Assembly (NCBI GenBank): GCA_013297925.1
Contig: JAAFJC010000004.1
Span: 37,287 to 101,286 of the forward strand
DNA from: Comamonadaceae bacterium
GTDB taxonomy: Bacteria > Pseudomonadota > Gammaproteobacteria > Burkholderiales > Burkholderiaceae_C
Length of the DNA stretch: 64,000 nt
Reading direction: 5' to 3'
The notes below the pieces were generated by a model. That model did not search any database and had not been told where the DNA came from. It saw only the letters and a list, made by a program, of their open reading frames with translations. Shown here one piece after another: positions 41,919 through 53,442 of this stretch (position 1 is its first letter; the number at the start of each line of letters is the position of its first letter). A program made the position numbers and the translations under genes.

Positions 41919-41947
41919 GCGTAGAGTGTAAAGGCAAGTGCATCATA

Positions 41948-41977
41948 AGAAAAGCCACTGGGTTACCCGAGTGGCTT
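41948..41977 (-). terminator. Rho-independent terminator downstream of ilvC
   Basis: Reverse strand AAGCCACTcgggtaacccAGTGGCTTTTCTT. Confidence 0.8.
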
Positions 41978-42034
41978 GCTATCGATTTTATAGCGTCTTC
42001 CGCATGGTCTACGTGCGGAAGGTGCCGATTTCTC
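41977..42034 (+). repeat. R2 repeat copy (variant with extra hairpin)
   Basis: ttgctatcgattttatagcgtcttccgcatggtctacgtgcggaaggtgccgattt. Confidence 0.65.
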
Positions 42035-42041
42035 TTAAAAA

Positions 42042-43082
<1,041 letters not shown>

Positions 43083-43091
43083 TCAAATTCA

Positions 43092-43246
43092 AATACCGGA
43101 CGCAGAGGACGCAAAGGTTACGCAGAAGGAATACCAAAAAGACAAAAGAAAAGAATGGTTTTTTACAACCTTGGCTTCAATTTTGAATTGTTTTTCTTCT
43201 GATTTTTTGCGTCTTCTGCGTAACCTCTGCGTCTTCTGCGTCCGGC
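43092..43246. repeat. R1 inverted repeat (copy c), between ilvN and ilvC
   Basis: AATACCGGACGCAGAGGACGCAAAGGTTACGCAGAAGGAATACC ... TTGCGTCTTCTGCGTAACCTCTGCGTCTTCTGCGTCCGGC. Confidence 0.95.
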
Positions 43247-43273
43247 TGTTGGTTTTAGGGTTTTAAAAAAATC

Positions 43274-43765
43274 TCAAACACGCAATATTCTCTCACCTCT
43301 GCCAATGCCGCTGGCACCGGTGCGGACGGTCTCAAGAATCGCGGTGCGGTCGATGGCTTCTAGGAAGGCGTCGATTTTGCTGTGTACGCCGGTGAGCTCG
43401 ATGGTGTAGCTCTTCTCGGTCACATCGATGATGCGGCCCCGGAAGATTTCTGCCATGCGCTTCATCTCTTCGCGCTCTTTGCCCACCGCGCGCACTTTTA
43501 CCATCATCAGCTCGCGCTCGATGTAGCTGCCTTCGGTGAGATCGACGACTTTCACGACTTCGATCAGGCGGTTCAAATGCTTGGTGATTTGCTCAATCAC
43601 TTCATCGGAGCCGCTGGTGACGATGGTCATGCGAGAGAGCGATTCGTCTTCCGTGGTGGCCACGGTGAGCGATTCAATGTTGTAGCCACGGGCGGAGAAC
43701 AAGCCAACCACGCGGGAGAGAGCGCCGGGCTCGTTTTCGATCAGTAATGCAATGATGTGTTTCAT
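43274..43765 (-). CDS. ilvN: acetolactate synthase small subunit
   Basis: MKHIIALLIENEPGALSRVVGLFSARGYNIESLTVA. Confidence 0.97.
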   Translation of the reverse strand: MKHIIALLIENEPGALSRVVGLFSARGYNIESLTVATTEDESLSRMTIVTSGSDEVIEQITKHLNRLIEVVKVVDLTEGSYIERELMMVKVRAVGKEREEMKRMAEIFRGRIIDVTEKSYTIELTGVHSKIDAFLEAIDRTAILETVRTGASGIGRGERILRV

Positions 43766-43853
43766 GATGATTCCTCTTTTCTGAGCCCTCCTCCAGTGAC
43801 GGTAATCAACGGACTTGGCTGCAAATAGATTTATCGTTTAAGTTAAGAATTCG

Positions 43854-43999
43854 AATACCGGACGCAGAGGACGCAAAGGTTACGCAGAAGGAATACCAAA
43901 AAAAGACAGGAGAAAAGAGTTTTTTTGAATTTCAACTTCTAAAGTTTGTATTTTTCTTTTTTGCGTCTTTTGCGTAACCTTTGCGTATTCTGCGTCCGG
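43854..43999. repeat. R1 inverted repeat (copy d), between ilvB and ilvN
   Basis: AATACCGGACGCAGAGGACGCAAAGGTTACGCAGAAGGAATACC ... TTGCGTCTTTTGCGTAACCTTTGCGTATTCTGCGTCCGG. Confidence 0.95.
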
Positions 44000-44014
44000 A
44001 AGTTGGTATTGGTT

Positions 44015-45814
44015 TTAAAGCTCTTCCGAGCCCAAAAGCATCTCAGTGATGCCCTTACCCGCCTTCACCATCGGCCAAACGTTTTCTGTCGGGTCGGTGC
44101 GGAAATCCATGAAGACGGTGCGATCCTTCAGCTTACGCGCCTCGCGCAATGCTGGTTCGACGTCTTGTGGACGTTCGATCAGCATGCCCACGTGGCCATA
44201 AGCCTCGGCGAGCTTCACGAAGTTGGGCAACGCATCCATGTAGGAATGCGAATAACGGCCTTCGTAATCGATCTCTTGCCACTGGCGCACCATGCCGAGG
44301 TAGCGGTTATTCAGCGACACGATCTTGATCGGCGTGTTGTATTGCAAGCAGGTGGAGAGCTCTTGAATGCACATCTGCACCGAGCCTTCGCCTGTAACGC
44401 AGAACACTTCTGCATCCGGCTTGGCCATCTTGATGCCCATGGCGTATGGAATGCCCACGCCCATGGTGCCCAAGCCACCCGAGTTGATCCAGCGATTGGG
44501 CTGGTCAAAGCGGTAGAACTGAGCCGCCCACATTTGGTGTTGGCCCACGTCAGACGTGATGTAGGTCTCGACATCTTTGGTCATGTTCCAAAGCGTCTCG
44601 ACCACCATTTGCGGCTTGATCACGTCTGTTGCGGTGCGATCAAACTTCAGGCAGTCTTTGCTGCGCCAAGCTTCAATCGTGTTCCACCAGCTCGCCAAAT
44701 CGCTCGGGGCCACGCGCTGCGGCATTTCCTTGATCTGATTGATCATCTCGGTGAGCACGTCTTTCACGTCGCCCACGATAGGAATATCGACCTTCACGCG
44801 CTTGGAAATCGAAGATGGATCAATGTCGATATGGATGATCTTGCGCTCGTTTTGCGCGAAGTGTTTGGGGTTGCCAATCACGCGATCGTCAAAACGTGCG
44901 CCGACGGCGAGCAACACATCGCAGTTTTGCATCGCGTTATTGGCTTCCACCGTGCCATGCATGCCGAGCATGCCGAGGAATTTCTTGTCAGATGCGGGGT
45001 ATGCCCCCAAGCCCATGAGCGTGTTCGTCACGGGGTAGCCGAGCATATCCACCAAGGTTCGCAGCTCGTTGCTTGCGTCACCCAAGATCACGCCGCCGCC
45101 GGTGTAAATATACGGGCGCTTGGCCGTGAGCAAGAGTTGCAGCGCCTTGCGAATCTGGCCGCCGTGGCCTTTGACTTTTGGCTGGTAGCTGCGCAACTCG
45201 ATGGGTTGCTTGTAAGCGGCCAGATCAAACTTCACTTTGTTGAAGCTCACATCTTTCGGAATATCCACCACCACCGGGCCGGGGCGGCCTGTGCGGGCAA
45301 TGTGAAAAGCTTTCTTGATCGTGCTGGCCATATCACGCACGTCTTTCACCAAGAAATTGTGTTTCACGATCGGGCGTGTGATGCCGATGGTGTCGCATTC
45401 TTGGAAGGCATCCAGGCCAATGGCTGGCACGGGCACTTGGCCGGTGATGATCACCATGGGAATGCTGTCCATGTACGCAGTCGCAATGCCAGTCACAGCA
45501 TTGGTTGCGCCAGGGCCGCTCGTGACGAGTGCTACGCCCACATCACCTGTGGCACGCGCATAGCCATCGGCCGCATGCACAGCCGCTTGCTCGTGTCGCA
45601 CGAGGATGTGCTGCATGCTTTCTTGCTTGTACAGCGCATCATAAATATGCAGCACCGCACCGCCGGGATAGCCCCAAACGTATTTGACGTTTTCAGCAGC
45701 GAGCGCAGCGCAAAGCACTTCCGCGCCACGCATTTCGGGCAGGTGAGATGTATTAGAGGATGTGGCAGCGCTAGCAGCAGCGGCCGAGGCGATTTCCGCC
45801 TTGGAGATTTCCAT
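44015..45814 (-). CDS. ilvB: acetolactate synthase large subunit
   Basis: YVWGYPGGAVLHIYDALYKQ, RHEQAAVHAADGYARATGDVGVALVTSGPGATN; ThDP motif. Confidence 0.96.
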   Translation of the reverse strand: MEISKAEIASAAAASAATSSNTSHLPEMRGAEVLCAALAAENVKYVWGYPGGAVLHIYDALYKQESMQHILVRHEQAAVHAADGYARATGDVGVALVTSGPGATNAVTGIATAYMDSIPMVIITGQVPVPAIGLDAFQECDTIGITRPIVKHNFLVKDVRDMASTIKKAFHIARTGRPGPVVVDIPKDVSFNKVKFDLAAYKQPIELRSYQPKVKGHGGQIRKALQLLLTAKRPYIYTGGGVILGDASNELRTLVDMLGYPVTNTLMGLGAYPASDKKFLGMLGMHGTVEANNAMQNCDVLLAVGARFDDRVIGNPKHFAQNERKIIHIDIDPSSISKRVKVDIPIVGDVKDVLTEMINQIKEMPQRVAPSDLASWWNTIEAWRSKDCLKFDRTATDVIKPQMVVETLWNMTKDVETYITSDVGQHQMWAAQFYRFDQPNRWINSGGLGTMGVGIPYAMGIKMAKPDAEVFCVTGEGSVQMCIQELSTCLQYNTPIKIVSLNNRYLGMVRQWQEIDYEGRYSHSYMDALPNFVKLAEAYGHVGMLIERPQDVEPALREARKLKDRTVFMDFRTDPTENVWPMVKAGKGITEMLLGSEEL

Positions 45815-45989
45815 GATGATCAACCTTTAAGAGTTAAAGTAACTTTGCAGGTACCCCTCACGCACACTTGCGATGCCGTTGCGGGGCTTCGAGCTTTGAA
45901 CATAAGCTTGCCTAAAGACAGCCGGATCAGAACTCTTTTGCAGCCGTTATTATGCCACCAGCACACCACCCTCCAACCCACACCTCCGA

Positions 45990-46925
45990 ATGACGACCGC
46001 GAACCCCCTGAAAATCGGCTTTTGCTGCCCCACGATCGATGCTCAGCCGTGGGCAGATGCCTTAGCGCACAAGCTTCCCTCGGCGCAAATGCACATCTGG
46101 CCAGGCAGCACTGAGAGCCTGGATTACGCGCTCACTTGGTCGCCCACACAAGAATTCTTCGACGCACAGCCGCGCCTCAAAGCCGTTTTCGCCCTCGGTG
46201 CTGGCATGGATTCGCTGCTCAAGCTTCGCCTGCCCGAGAGCCTGCCCTTGGTGCGCATTGAAGATGGAGGCATGGCTTCGCAGATGCAGGATTACGTGAC
46301 ACATGCCTTGCTGCGCCACGTCTATCGCTTTGATCGCTATGAGCAAGACACGCGCACTGGCCTGTGGCAACAATATGCTGAAAGCTTGCCAGAGCACTAC
46401 CCCGTAGGCATCCTCGGCCTAGGCGAGCTGGGCAGCAAGATCGCGGAGCGCGTGCGCGATTTGGGTTTTCCTGTTTGTGGCTGGAGCCGCTCGCCAAAAG
46501 TGCTGCAAGGCATTCGTTGCTACAGCGGCGATGAATTGCCGAAATTCTTGGCAAGCTGCCGCGTCTTGGTCTGCGCACTGCCATTAACGGCGCAAACCCA
46601 GAATATCTTGAACGAGAAAAATTTAAGCCTCTTACAGTCCAGCGCTTATCTCATCAATGTGGCTCGAGGTGCACATCTCGTTGAAGAGGATTTGCTCAAA
46701 CTGCTGGCTAGCGGGCACATCGCTGGTGCGTATCTGGATGTGCTGCGCACCGAGCCAGCTCCTGTAGATCATCCATTTCGCTCCCATCCGAGCATTACGC
46801 TCACGCCACATATCGCCGCGCAGACCTTAATGCAGCCCTCCATCGCACAGATCAGCGAGAAAATTCGCATGCTTGAGAAGGGCCAAGCCATCAGCGGCGT
46901 GGTGCAGCGAGAGCGTGGCTATTGA
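45990..46925 (+). CDS. D-2-hydroxyacid dehydrogenase (glyoxylate/hydroxypyruvate reductase A-like)
   Basis: VGILGLGELGSKIAERVRDLGFPVCGWSRS, LINVARGAHLVEEDLL, TLTPHIAAQT. Confidence 0.9.
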   Translation: MTTANPLKIGFCCPTIDAQPWADALAHKLPSAQMHIWPGSTESLDYALTWSPTQEFFDAQPRLKAVFALGAGMDSLLKLRLPESLPLVRIEDGGMASQMQDYVTHALLRHVYRFDRYEQDTRTGLWQQYAESLPEHYPVGILGLGELGSKIAERVRDLGFPVCGWSRSPKVLQGIRCYSGDELPKFLASCRVLVCALPLTAQTQNILNEKNLSLLQSSAYLINVARGAHLVEEDLLKLLASGHIAGAYLDVLRTEPAPVDHPFRSHPSITLTPHIAAQTLMQPSIAQISEKIRMLEKGQAISGVVQRERGY

Positions 46926-47054
46926 GCGCGCCTTCGTGATTTTTTGCCTAAGTGGCGAGCAAAAGATGCATATGTCCTGATGCGATAATGCGCAGCGAGA
47001 CTCCGCTGCACTACCATCAGCGCATAGAATTACAACGCCCCCAAGCAGATCATT

Positions 47055-47621
47055 TTGGCCACCGAGCAAGAACTCTCCGATTTCCTCAAGTCTGTGGAAA
47101 AACGCGCCTTCAAGCGCTCGGTCTACCATGTCCGAGACGAAGATGCGGCATTGGACATCGTGCAAGACAGCATGATCAAACTCACGGTGAACTATGCCGA
47201 TAAGCCCGCAGCTGAGCTGCCGATGCTCTTCCAGCGCATTTTGCAAAATACCACCCTGGATTGGTTTCGCCGCCAAAAGACGCATCGCGCCGTGTTTTCC
47301 AACATGAGCGACTTTGAAAAGGCTGGCGAAGACGGTGAATTTGATTTATTGGAAACTTTAGAGTCGATTGACACCTCAGATGGCACGGAAAGTGCTGAGA
47401 CTCAGGTGTCTCGCGGTCAAGTCCTCCAGGAGATTGACGATGCGGTGCAATTGTTGCCAGCACGTCAACGGGAAGCCTTCCTCATGCGTTACTGGGAGGA
47501 AATGGATGTGGCAGAGACCGCAGCAGCTATGGGTTGTTCCGAAGGCAGCGTGAAAACGCACTGCTCTCGTGCAGTTCAGGCATTGAGCAAGACGCTTATT
47601 GCCAAGGGAATCAAACTTTAG
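47055..47621 (+). CDS. ECF-type RNA polymerase sigma factor
   Basis: Sigma-70 region 2 and region 4 (LLPARQREAFLMRYWEEMDVAETAAAMGCSEGSVKTH). Confidence 0.92.
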   Translation: MATEQELSDFLKSVEKRAFKRSVYHVRDEDAALDIVQDSMIKLTVNYADKPAAELPMLFQRILQNTTLDWFRRQKTHRAVFSNMSDFEKAGEDGEFDLLETLESIDTSDGTESAETQVSRGQVLQEIDDAVQLLPARQREAFLMRYWEEMDVAETAAAMGCSEGSVKTHCSRAVQALSKTLIAKGIKL

Positions 47622-47671
47622 TATTCATTTACAAACCAGTTAAAAATATTTATAAACCATAGGTGAAGATC

Positions 47672-48136
47672 ATGACCAACGCAACCCTCCTCCAACGCGA
47701 AGCCCAAATGGATCGTTTTGGCCTGAAGGTGGCCGCGTATCTGGATGACCAGCCTTTGGCTCACGATATTTCCGAGCGCCTGCGCGTGGCTCGCCAGCAA
47801 GCTCTGGCTCAGCACAAGCTCGTCTCAGTTGCTCAAACTCAAGCCGCTCCTAGCGTTTTTGTCTCAGGCTCTGCTGCTGTGCTCGGCGGCGGTGATGGTT
47901 CTGGTTGGTTCAACCGTTTTGCCGGCTTCGTGCCTTTGTTTGCTCTGGTCGTGGGTCTGGTGGCTATCAATATCAATGTGAATGACGATCGCGCCAATGA
48001 ATTGGCCGAAGTCGATACCCTTTTGCTCACTGACGATCTGCCGCCCGCTGCGCATACCGATCCCGGTTTTGCGCAATACCTCAAATTCGGCCCACCTTCT
48101 TTGGCTCAGCCTTCTGGCTTGCCCTCTGCACAGTAA
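47672..48136 (+). CDS. DUF3619 family membrane protein
   Basis: Downstream of ECF sigma; single TM (FAGFVPLFALVVGLVAINI). Confidence 0.75.
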   Translation: MTNATLLQREAQMDRFGLKVAAYLDDQPLAHDISERLRVARQQALAQHKLVSVAQTQAAPSVFVSGSAAVLGGGDGSGWFNRFAGFVPLFALVVGLVAININVNDDRANELAEVDTLLLTDDLPPAAHTDPGFAQYLKFGPPSLAQPSGLPSAQ

Positions 48137-48148
48137 GGTAGCCCAATC

Positions 48149-48823
48149 ATGCGATTTGCTGCTGCGCTGATCTGTATGACCAGCTTGGTTGCGGGATCGA
48201 TTGCGCTGTCTCAAACCAATGCTGCAAGCGAACCAGCCAAGGCAACTGTAGCCAAGCCTGCAGCAGCAGCTGCCAAAAAACCTCTTTGGAAAGAGCTCAG
48301 CCCCGCTGAGCAAACGGCTCTTCGCCCACTTGCTGCCAATTGGGATGCCATGGGTATCGGCCAAAAGCGCAAATGGCAAAGTGTCGCCAAAGATTTCGAC
48401 AAGCTCCCTACAACTCAGCAAGCCAAAATGCACACCCGCATGACGGAATGGATTGCATTAAGCCCTCAGCAGCGCGCCGAAGCGCGTATCAATTTCGCTG
48501 AAAACCGCCAACTCACCGATGGCCTAACGCCAGAGCAGCGTAAGGTGCAATGGCAGGCTTATCAACAGCTCAGCCCTGAAGAAAAGCGCAAGCTGGCTGA
48601 TAGCGCATCCAAGGCCACCCTTGCCGGCGCAGCGCCTGCGGCCAAACCACAGCCCGTGCTCAAGAAAGAGCCTGCGCCAGAATTCGGCACTGGCAAAGTT
48701 CTGGCCAATGCCAAAGCCGCCAACACCCCAGCACCAGGCAAAAAAATCGCTGTGGCTCCTCATGTGGCCAATCAAGGCAGCGTCTTACCCGGCTCTGCCA
48801 GTGAAACCACTGGAAAGCAATAA
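48149..48823 (+). CDS. DUF3106 family protein
   Basis: LSPAEQTALRPLAANWDAMGIGQKRKWQSVAKDFDKLPTTQQAKMHTRMTEWIALSPQQRAEARINF. Confidence 0.85.
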   Translation: MRFAAALICMTSLVAGSIALSQTNAASEPAKATVAKPAAAAAKKPLWKELSPAEQTALRPLAANWDAMGIGQKRKWQSVAKDFDKLPTTQQAKMHTRMTEWIALSPQQRAEARINFAENRQLTDGLTPEQRKVQWQAYQQLSPEEKRKLADSASKATLAGAAPAAKPQPVLKKEPAPEFGTGKVLANAKAANTPAPGKKIAVAPHVANQGSVLPGSASETTGKQ

Positions 48824-48859
48824 AACTCCTTCTCCTGCGCGTTTTTAAGCATTTTAAGC

Positions 48860-48906
48860 AGTTAGCCGGCATATTCATTGCGCGGGATGCTATGAAATAA
48901 GTAGCA
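48860..48906 (-). repeat. R2 repeat copy
   Basis: reverse strand: tgctacttatttcatagcatcccgcgcaatgaatatgccggctaac. Confidence 0.8.
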
Positions 48907-48936
48907 TTTACAATCTAGGCTCTTGCAAAGCATGCC

Positions 48937-49467
48937 ATGAGCCAGATCGAAAGTCCCACTCCCGAAAACACCCCTGTACCTCCCAGTCTGCGCCGCCGTA
49001 TGGCTTGCTGGCTGTATGAAGGTGTGTTGATGTTTGGCGTGATTTGGATCGCTGGATACCTCTATGGCACGCTTTCTCAAACTCGCCACGCCATGGACAA
49101 TCGCTTGGGTTTGCAGATCTTTCTCTTCGTCATCTTCGGTATTTATTTCGTCTACTTTTGGCACAAAGGCCAAACCTTAGCGATGAAAACGTGGCATTTG
49201 CGTGTCGTGGGGCTGGATGGCCAAGCCATTTCGCAAAAGCGCGCTTTGGCGCGCTATGCATTGTCTTGGTTGTGGTTTTTGCCCCCCTTGGCCGCGGTCG
49301 CGCCTTTCAAACTGACTGCCGGAGAAATCGGCGTGATTGTTTTTGGCTGGATTGCGGTGTATGCCCTGCTCTCTCGTTTTCATCCCCAGCGGCAGTTTTT
49401 ACATGACGCTCTGGCTGGCACACGCCTGATCTCCCACAAGCCGATGAGTAAAACCATTCCCGCGTAA
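48937..49467 (+). CDS. RDD family membrane protein
   Basis: RRRMACWLYEGVLMFGVIWI...GQTLAMKTWHLRVV. Confidence 0.85.
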   Translation: MSQIESPTPENTPVPPSLRRRMACWLYEGVLMFGVIWIAGYLYGTLSQTRHAMDNRLGLQIFLFVIFGIYFVYFWHKGQTLAMKTWHLRVVGLDGQAISQKRALARYALSWLWFLPPLAAVAPFKLTAGEIGVIVFGWIAVYALLSRFHPQRQFLHDALAGTRLISHKPMSKTIPA

Positions 49468-49484
49468 AACACATTCGATTCACG

Positions 49485-49877
49485 ATGTCTACCTCACAAG
49501 AATCCCCCACCGCTCAAAAAAAGCGCTCAGGCCTCGCCCGCATCATCCATGCCACAGGCTACTCTATCTCCGGCTTGAAAGTCGGCCTGCAAGAGCCCGC
49601 TTTTCGCCAAGAATTGATGCTCGCCGTCATCTTGATTCCCGCCGCCTTTTGGGTGGGGCGAAATTGGCTGGAGTCGGCATTTTTGATTTCAGTGGTCGTG
49701 CTGATGATGATTGTTGAATTGCTCAACACGGGCATCGAGCGCTCGATTGACCGCATCGGCCCCGAATGGCACGAGCTGTCTAAGACCGCCAAAGATCTGG
49801 GCTCAGCCGCTGTGCTGTTATCGCTTCTGCTCTGCGCAGGCGTCTGGCTCGCTGCTTTGTATTCACGCTTTTTCTGA
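49485..49877 (+). CDS. dgkA: diacylglycerol kinase
   Basis: FRQELMLAVILIPAAF...VVLMMIVELLNTGIERSIDRIG. Confidence 0.95.
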   Translation: MSTSQESPTAQKKRSGLARIIHATGYSISGLKVGLQEPAFRQELMLAVILIPAAFWVGRNWLESAFLISVVVLMMIVELLNTGIERSIDRIGPEWHELSKTAKDLGSAAVLLSLLLCAGVWLAALYSRFF

Positions 49878-49883
49878 ACGCGC

Positions 49884-50830
<947 letters not shown>

Positions 50831-50855
50831 CTAAACTTTAACCCAGAAAGTGCGG

Positions 50856-51413
50856 TCAAGCGGCATGGGGATACTCTACCCTGATAACTTCTAAAGTCTG
50901 CACCCCAGCGGGCGTTTGCAGGCGCACCTCGTCGCCTTCTCGGCTTTTGAGAAATGCCCTCGCAATCGGAGCGATCCAGCTGACTTGCCCCTTGGTGCTT
51001 TCTGCTTCGTCGATGCCCAAGATGGTGATCGTGCGCTCTTCACCTTTGGCATCCGCATACGTCACCGTTGCACCAAAAAACACCTGATCGCTGCCATGAT
51101 GCTTTGTCGTATCCACCACCTCTGCAATCTCCAGCCGCTTCGTTAAAAACCGAATGCGTCGGTCTATCTCGCGCAGGCGTTTTTTGCCGTAAAGATAATC
51201 GCCATTCTCACTGCGATCACCGTTTTTCGCCGCCCAATGCACAGCTTCCACCACTTTCGGGCGCTCGTCATCCACCAGAATTTTCAGCTCCAACTGCAAG
51301 CGCTCGTAGCCAGCTCGGGTGATGTAGTTTTTACTGCCAGCAGGAATCGGGGGCGCGCCTGCAAGGTCCTCGTCCTCATCAGCATCAGTCTCTTTGGTAA
51401 ATGCCTTGCTCAT
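50856..51413 (-). CDS. greB: transcription elongation factor GreB
   Basis: NYITRAGYERLQLEL...AAKNGDRSENGDYLYGKKRLREIDRRIRFLTKRL. Confidence 0.95.
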   Translation of the reverse strand: MSKAFTKETDADEDEDLAGAPPIPAGSKNYITRAGYERLQLELKILVDDERPKVVEAVHWAAKNGDRSENGDYLYGKKRLREIDRRIRFLTKRLEIAEVVDTTKHHGSDQVFFGATVTYADAKGEERTITILGIDEAESTKGQVSWIAPIARAFLKSREGDEVRLQTPAGVQTLEVIRVEYPHAA

Positions 51414-51428
51414 GATTTTTTCAGGGTG

Positions 51429-52343
51429 TCACTTTGATTTGCCTTCAATCGCAGCCTTGAGCTGCGGCATCAGGCGCTGCATGGCTAGCTTGCCGGAATC
51501 AATCGAGCGGCGCTTTGAAGTGAAATCTCCGCCTTTCACGCCCACTAACTCAGGCCGCACCACAATATCTGCGCCCTGCAAAGCATATTCATTGATGCTC
51601 TTGCCCATGATGGCAAAAGTCTGTAGCAACACGGCCACCGTGCCATCTGCCGCATTTCCCTCAGGCGCAGAAGAAATATCCACCGCAATGATCAGCTCTG
51701 CGCCCATCTGCTTGGCAAAGCGCACAGGCACAGGCGCGACCAAGCCGCCATCCACATACTCACGATCCCCAATTTTCACTGGGTTAAACACCGAGGGCAC
51801 CGAGCTGCTCGCGCGCACCGCTTGGCCGGTATCACCACGCTGAAAAAGCACGCCCTGCCCGCTCTTCAAATCTGTCGCCACAATGCCCAGCGGCAAGCTC
51901 ATGCTCTCCATGAGCTTGTTATTCACCTGCCGATTCACGTATTGCGAAAGGGCTTCACCACGCAGAATGCCTCGGCTGAAGAAAGGCAAAGTCCAATCTG
52001 TGATCTCGGCTTCCTCCATCTTCATCGCGATCTCTTGAAGCTGAGCGGCATTTTTGCCCGAAGCGTAAATCGCCCCAACCAATGAACCTGCAGACGTGCC
52101 CACAACCAAATCCACCTTGATACCCGCTTCCTCTAGAGCCGCGATCACACCCACATGCGCAAACCCTCGCGCTGCGCCGCCGCCCAACGCCAAGCCAATC
52201 CGAGGCAGCCGCTTGGGCGCAACAGGATCGGTTGTGCTCGCAGTCGCAGGTGGATCAGCGGATTTCACCGGCGCTATCGAGCAAGCAGACAAAGTGAGCA
52301 AGCAAGCGGCGAGCAAACAAATTTTCAATTTCACGAAACGCAT
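51429..52343 (-). CDS. patatin-like phospholipase (RssA-like), lipoprotein leader
   Basis: LALGGGAARGFAHVGVIAALEE, GTSAGSLVGA, DGGLVAPVPV. Confidence 0.93.
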   Translation of the reverse strand: MRFVKLKICLLAACLLTLSACSIAPVKSADPPATASTTDPVAPKRLPRIGLALGGGAARGFAHVGVIAALEEAGIKVDLVVGTSAGSLVGAIYASGKNAAQLQEIAMKMEEAEITDWTLPFFSRGILRGEALSQYVNRQVNNKLMESMSLPLGIVATDLKSGQGVLFQRGDTGQAVRASSSVPSVFNPVKIGDREYVDGGLVAPVPVRFAKQMGAELIIAVDISSAPEGNAADGTVAVLLQTFAIMGKSINEYALQGADIVVRPELVGVKGGDFTSKRRSIDSGKLAMQRLMPQLKAAIEGKSK

Positions 52344-52390
52344 GGGCTGATTATCAGGGCACGAAAATCGCTGATAATCTGGGATTGACG

Positions 52391-52406
52391 TTTACGTTAA
52401 CGTCAA
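52391..52406. promoter_or_regulatory. LiuR-like (MerR family) operator candidate
   Basis: TTTACGTTAACGTCAA, within TTGACGTttacgttaACGTCAA inverted repeat. Confidence 0.5.
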
Positions 52407-52423
52407 TTCAACAACCAAATACA

Positions 52424-52538
52424 AATACCGGACGCAGAAGACGCAAAGGTTTCGCAGAGAACGCAAAAAAGAAATACAAAATCTGGTTTTCTTTTTTGCG
52501 TCTTCTGCGTAATTTTTGCGTTCTCTGCGTCCGGTATT
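52424..52538. repeat. R1 inverted repeat (copy e), 5' leader of SDR gene
   Basis: AATACCGGACGCAGAAGACGCAAAGGTTTCGCAGAGAACGCAAAAAAG ... CTTTTTTGCGTCTTCTGCGTAATTTTTGCGTTCTCTGCGTCCGGTATT. Confidence 0.95.
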
Positions 52539-52562
52539 CGATCTTCTCTTCTTGGAGTTCTT

Positions 52563-53321
52563 ATGCAAATCAAAGACAAAGTTTTCATCGTCACCGGCGG
52601 CGCATCGGGCTTGGGCGAAGGCACGGCGCGTATGCTGGCGGCTCAAGGCGGCAAAGTAGTGATTGCCGATATGCAAGCTGAGAAAGGCGAAGCCGTCGCA
52701 AAAGAAATTGGCGGCGCTTTCGTCAAATGCGATGTGACGAGTGAGGCTGATGGCCAAGCAGTCGTGACGAAGGCAACTGAAATGGGCAAGCTCATGGGCT
52801 TGGTCAATTGCGCAGGCATCGCCAGCGCCGAGCGTACCGTGGGCAAGAATGGCCCGCACAATTTTGACGCCTTCAAAAAGACAGTCACCATTAACCTCTT
52901 CGGCAGCTTCAACATGCTGCGCCTCGCCGCCGACGCCATGAGCAAAAACGAACCGGAATCCACCAAAGAGCGCGGATGCATCATCAACACTGCATCAGTC
53001 GCCGCGTACGACGGCCAGATTGGCCAAGCCGCCTACAGCGCCTCCAAAGGCGGCATCGTTGGCATGACGCTCCCAATAGCCCGCGACCTGTCGAAAATTG
53101 GCATCCGCGTTTGCACCATCGCCCCAGGCATCATGGGCACACCCATGATGTTTGGCATGCCGCAAGATGTGCAAGACGCCCTCGCAGCTGCTGTGCCCTT
53201 CCCTTCGCGCTTAGGCACGCCGCAAGACTACGCCAAACTCGCGCTGCACATCTTTGATAACGATTTGCTCAACGGCGAAACCATCCGCTTGGATGGTGCA
53301 ATTCGTTTGGCTCCGAAGTAA
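52563..53321 (+). CDS. short-chain dehydrogenase (3-hydroxyacyl-CoA dehydrogenase type-2-like)
   Basis: VFIVTGGASGLGEGTARML...AYSASKGGIVGMTLPIARDLSKIGIRVCTIAPGIMGTPMM. Confidence 0.9.
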   Translation: MQIKDKVFIVTGGASGLGEGTARMLAAQGGKVVIADMQAEKGEAVAKEIGGAFVKCDVTSEADGQAVVTKATEMGKLMGLVNCAGIASAERTVGKNGPHNFDAFKKTVTINLFGSFNMLRLAADAMSKNEPESTKERGCIINTASVAAYDGQIGQAAYSASKGGIVGMTLPIARDLSKIGIRVCTIAPGIMGTPMMFGMPQDVQDALAAAVPFPSRLGTPQDYAKLALHIFDNDLLNGETIRLDGAIRLAPK

Positions 53322-53340
53322 ACAGAGTTCGCAAATAGAA

Positions 53341-53374
53341 AGCCCACAGGTGCAGAGCCCGTGGGCTTTTTTGT
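53341..53374 (+). terminator. Rho-independent terminator of SDR gene
   Basis: AGCCCACaggtgcagagcccGTGGGCTTTTTTGTG. Confidence 0.85.
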
Positions 53375-53377
53375 GTC

Positions 53378-53425
53378 CGCTATAAATTAAGTAGCACTCC
53401 GCGCATATTCTATGCCGGCCGACTG
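53378..53425 (+). repeat. R2 repeat copy
   Basis: cgctataaattaagtagcactccgcgcatattctatgccggccgactg. Confidence 0.88.
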
Positions 53426-53442
53426 CTCAAGACGCTTAGAAA

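Noticed and set aside
43946-46114. 722-aa + strand ORF antisense to ilvB
   Set aside because: Overlaps the unmistakable ilvB on the opposite strand, starts inside R1, His/Arg-rich mirror composition typical of antisense ORFs in high-GC DNA.
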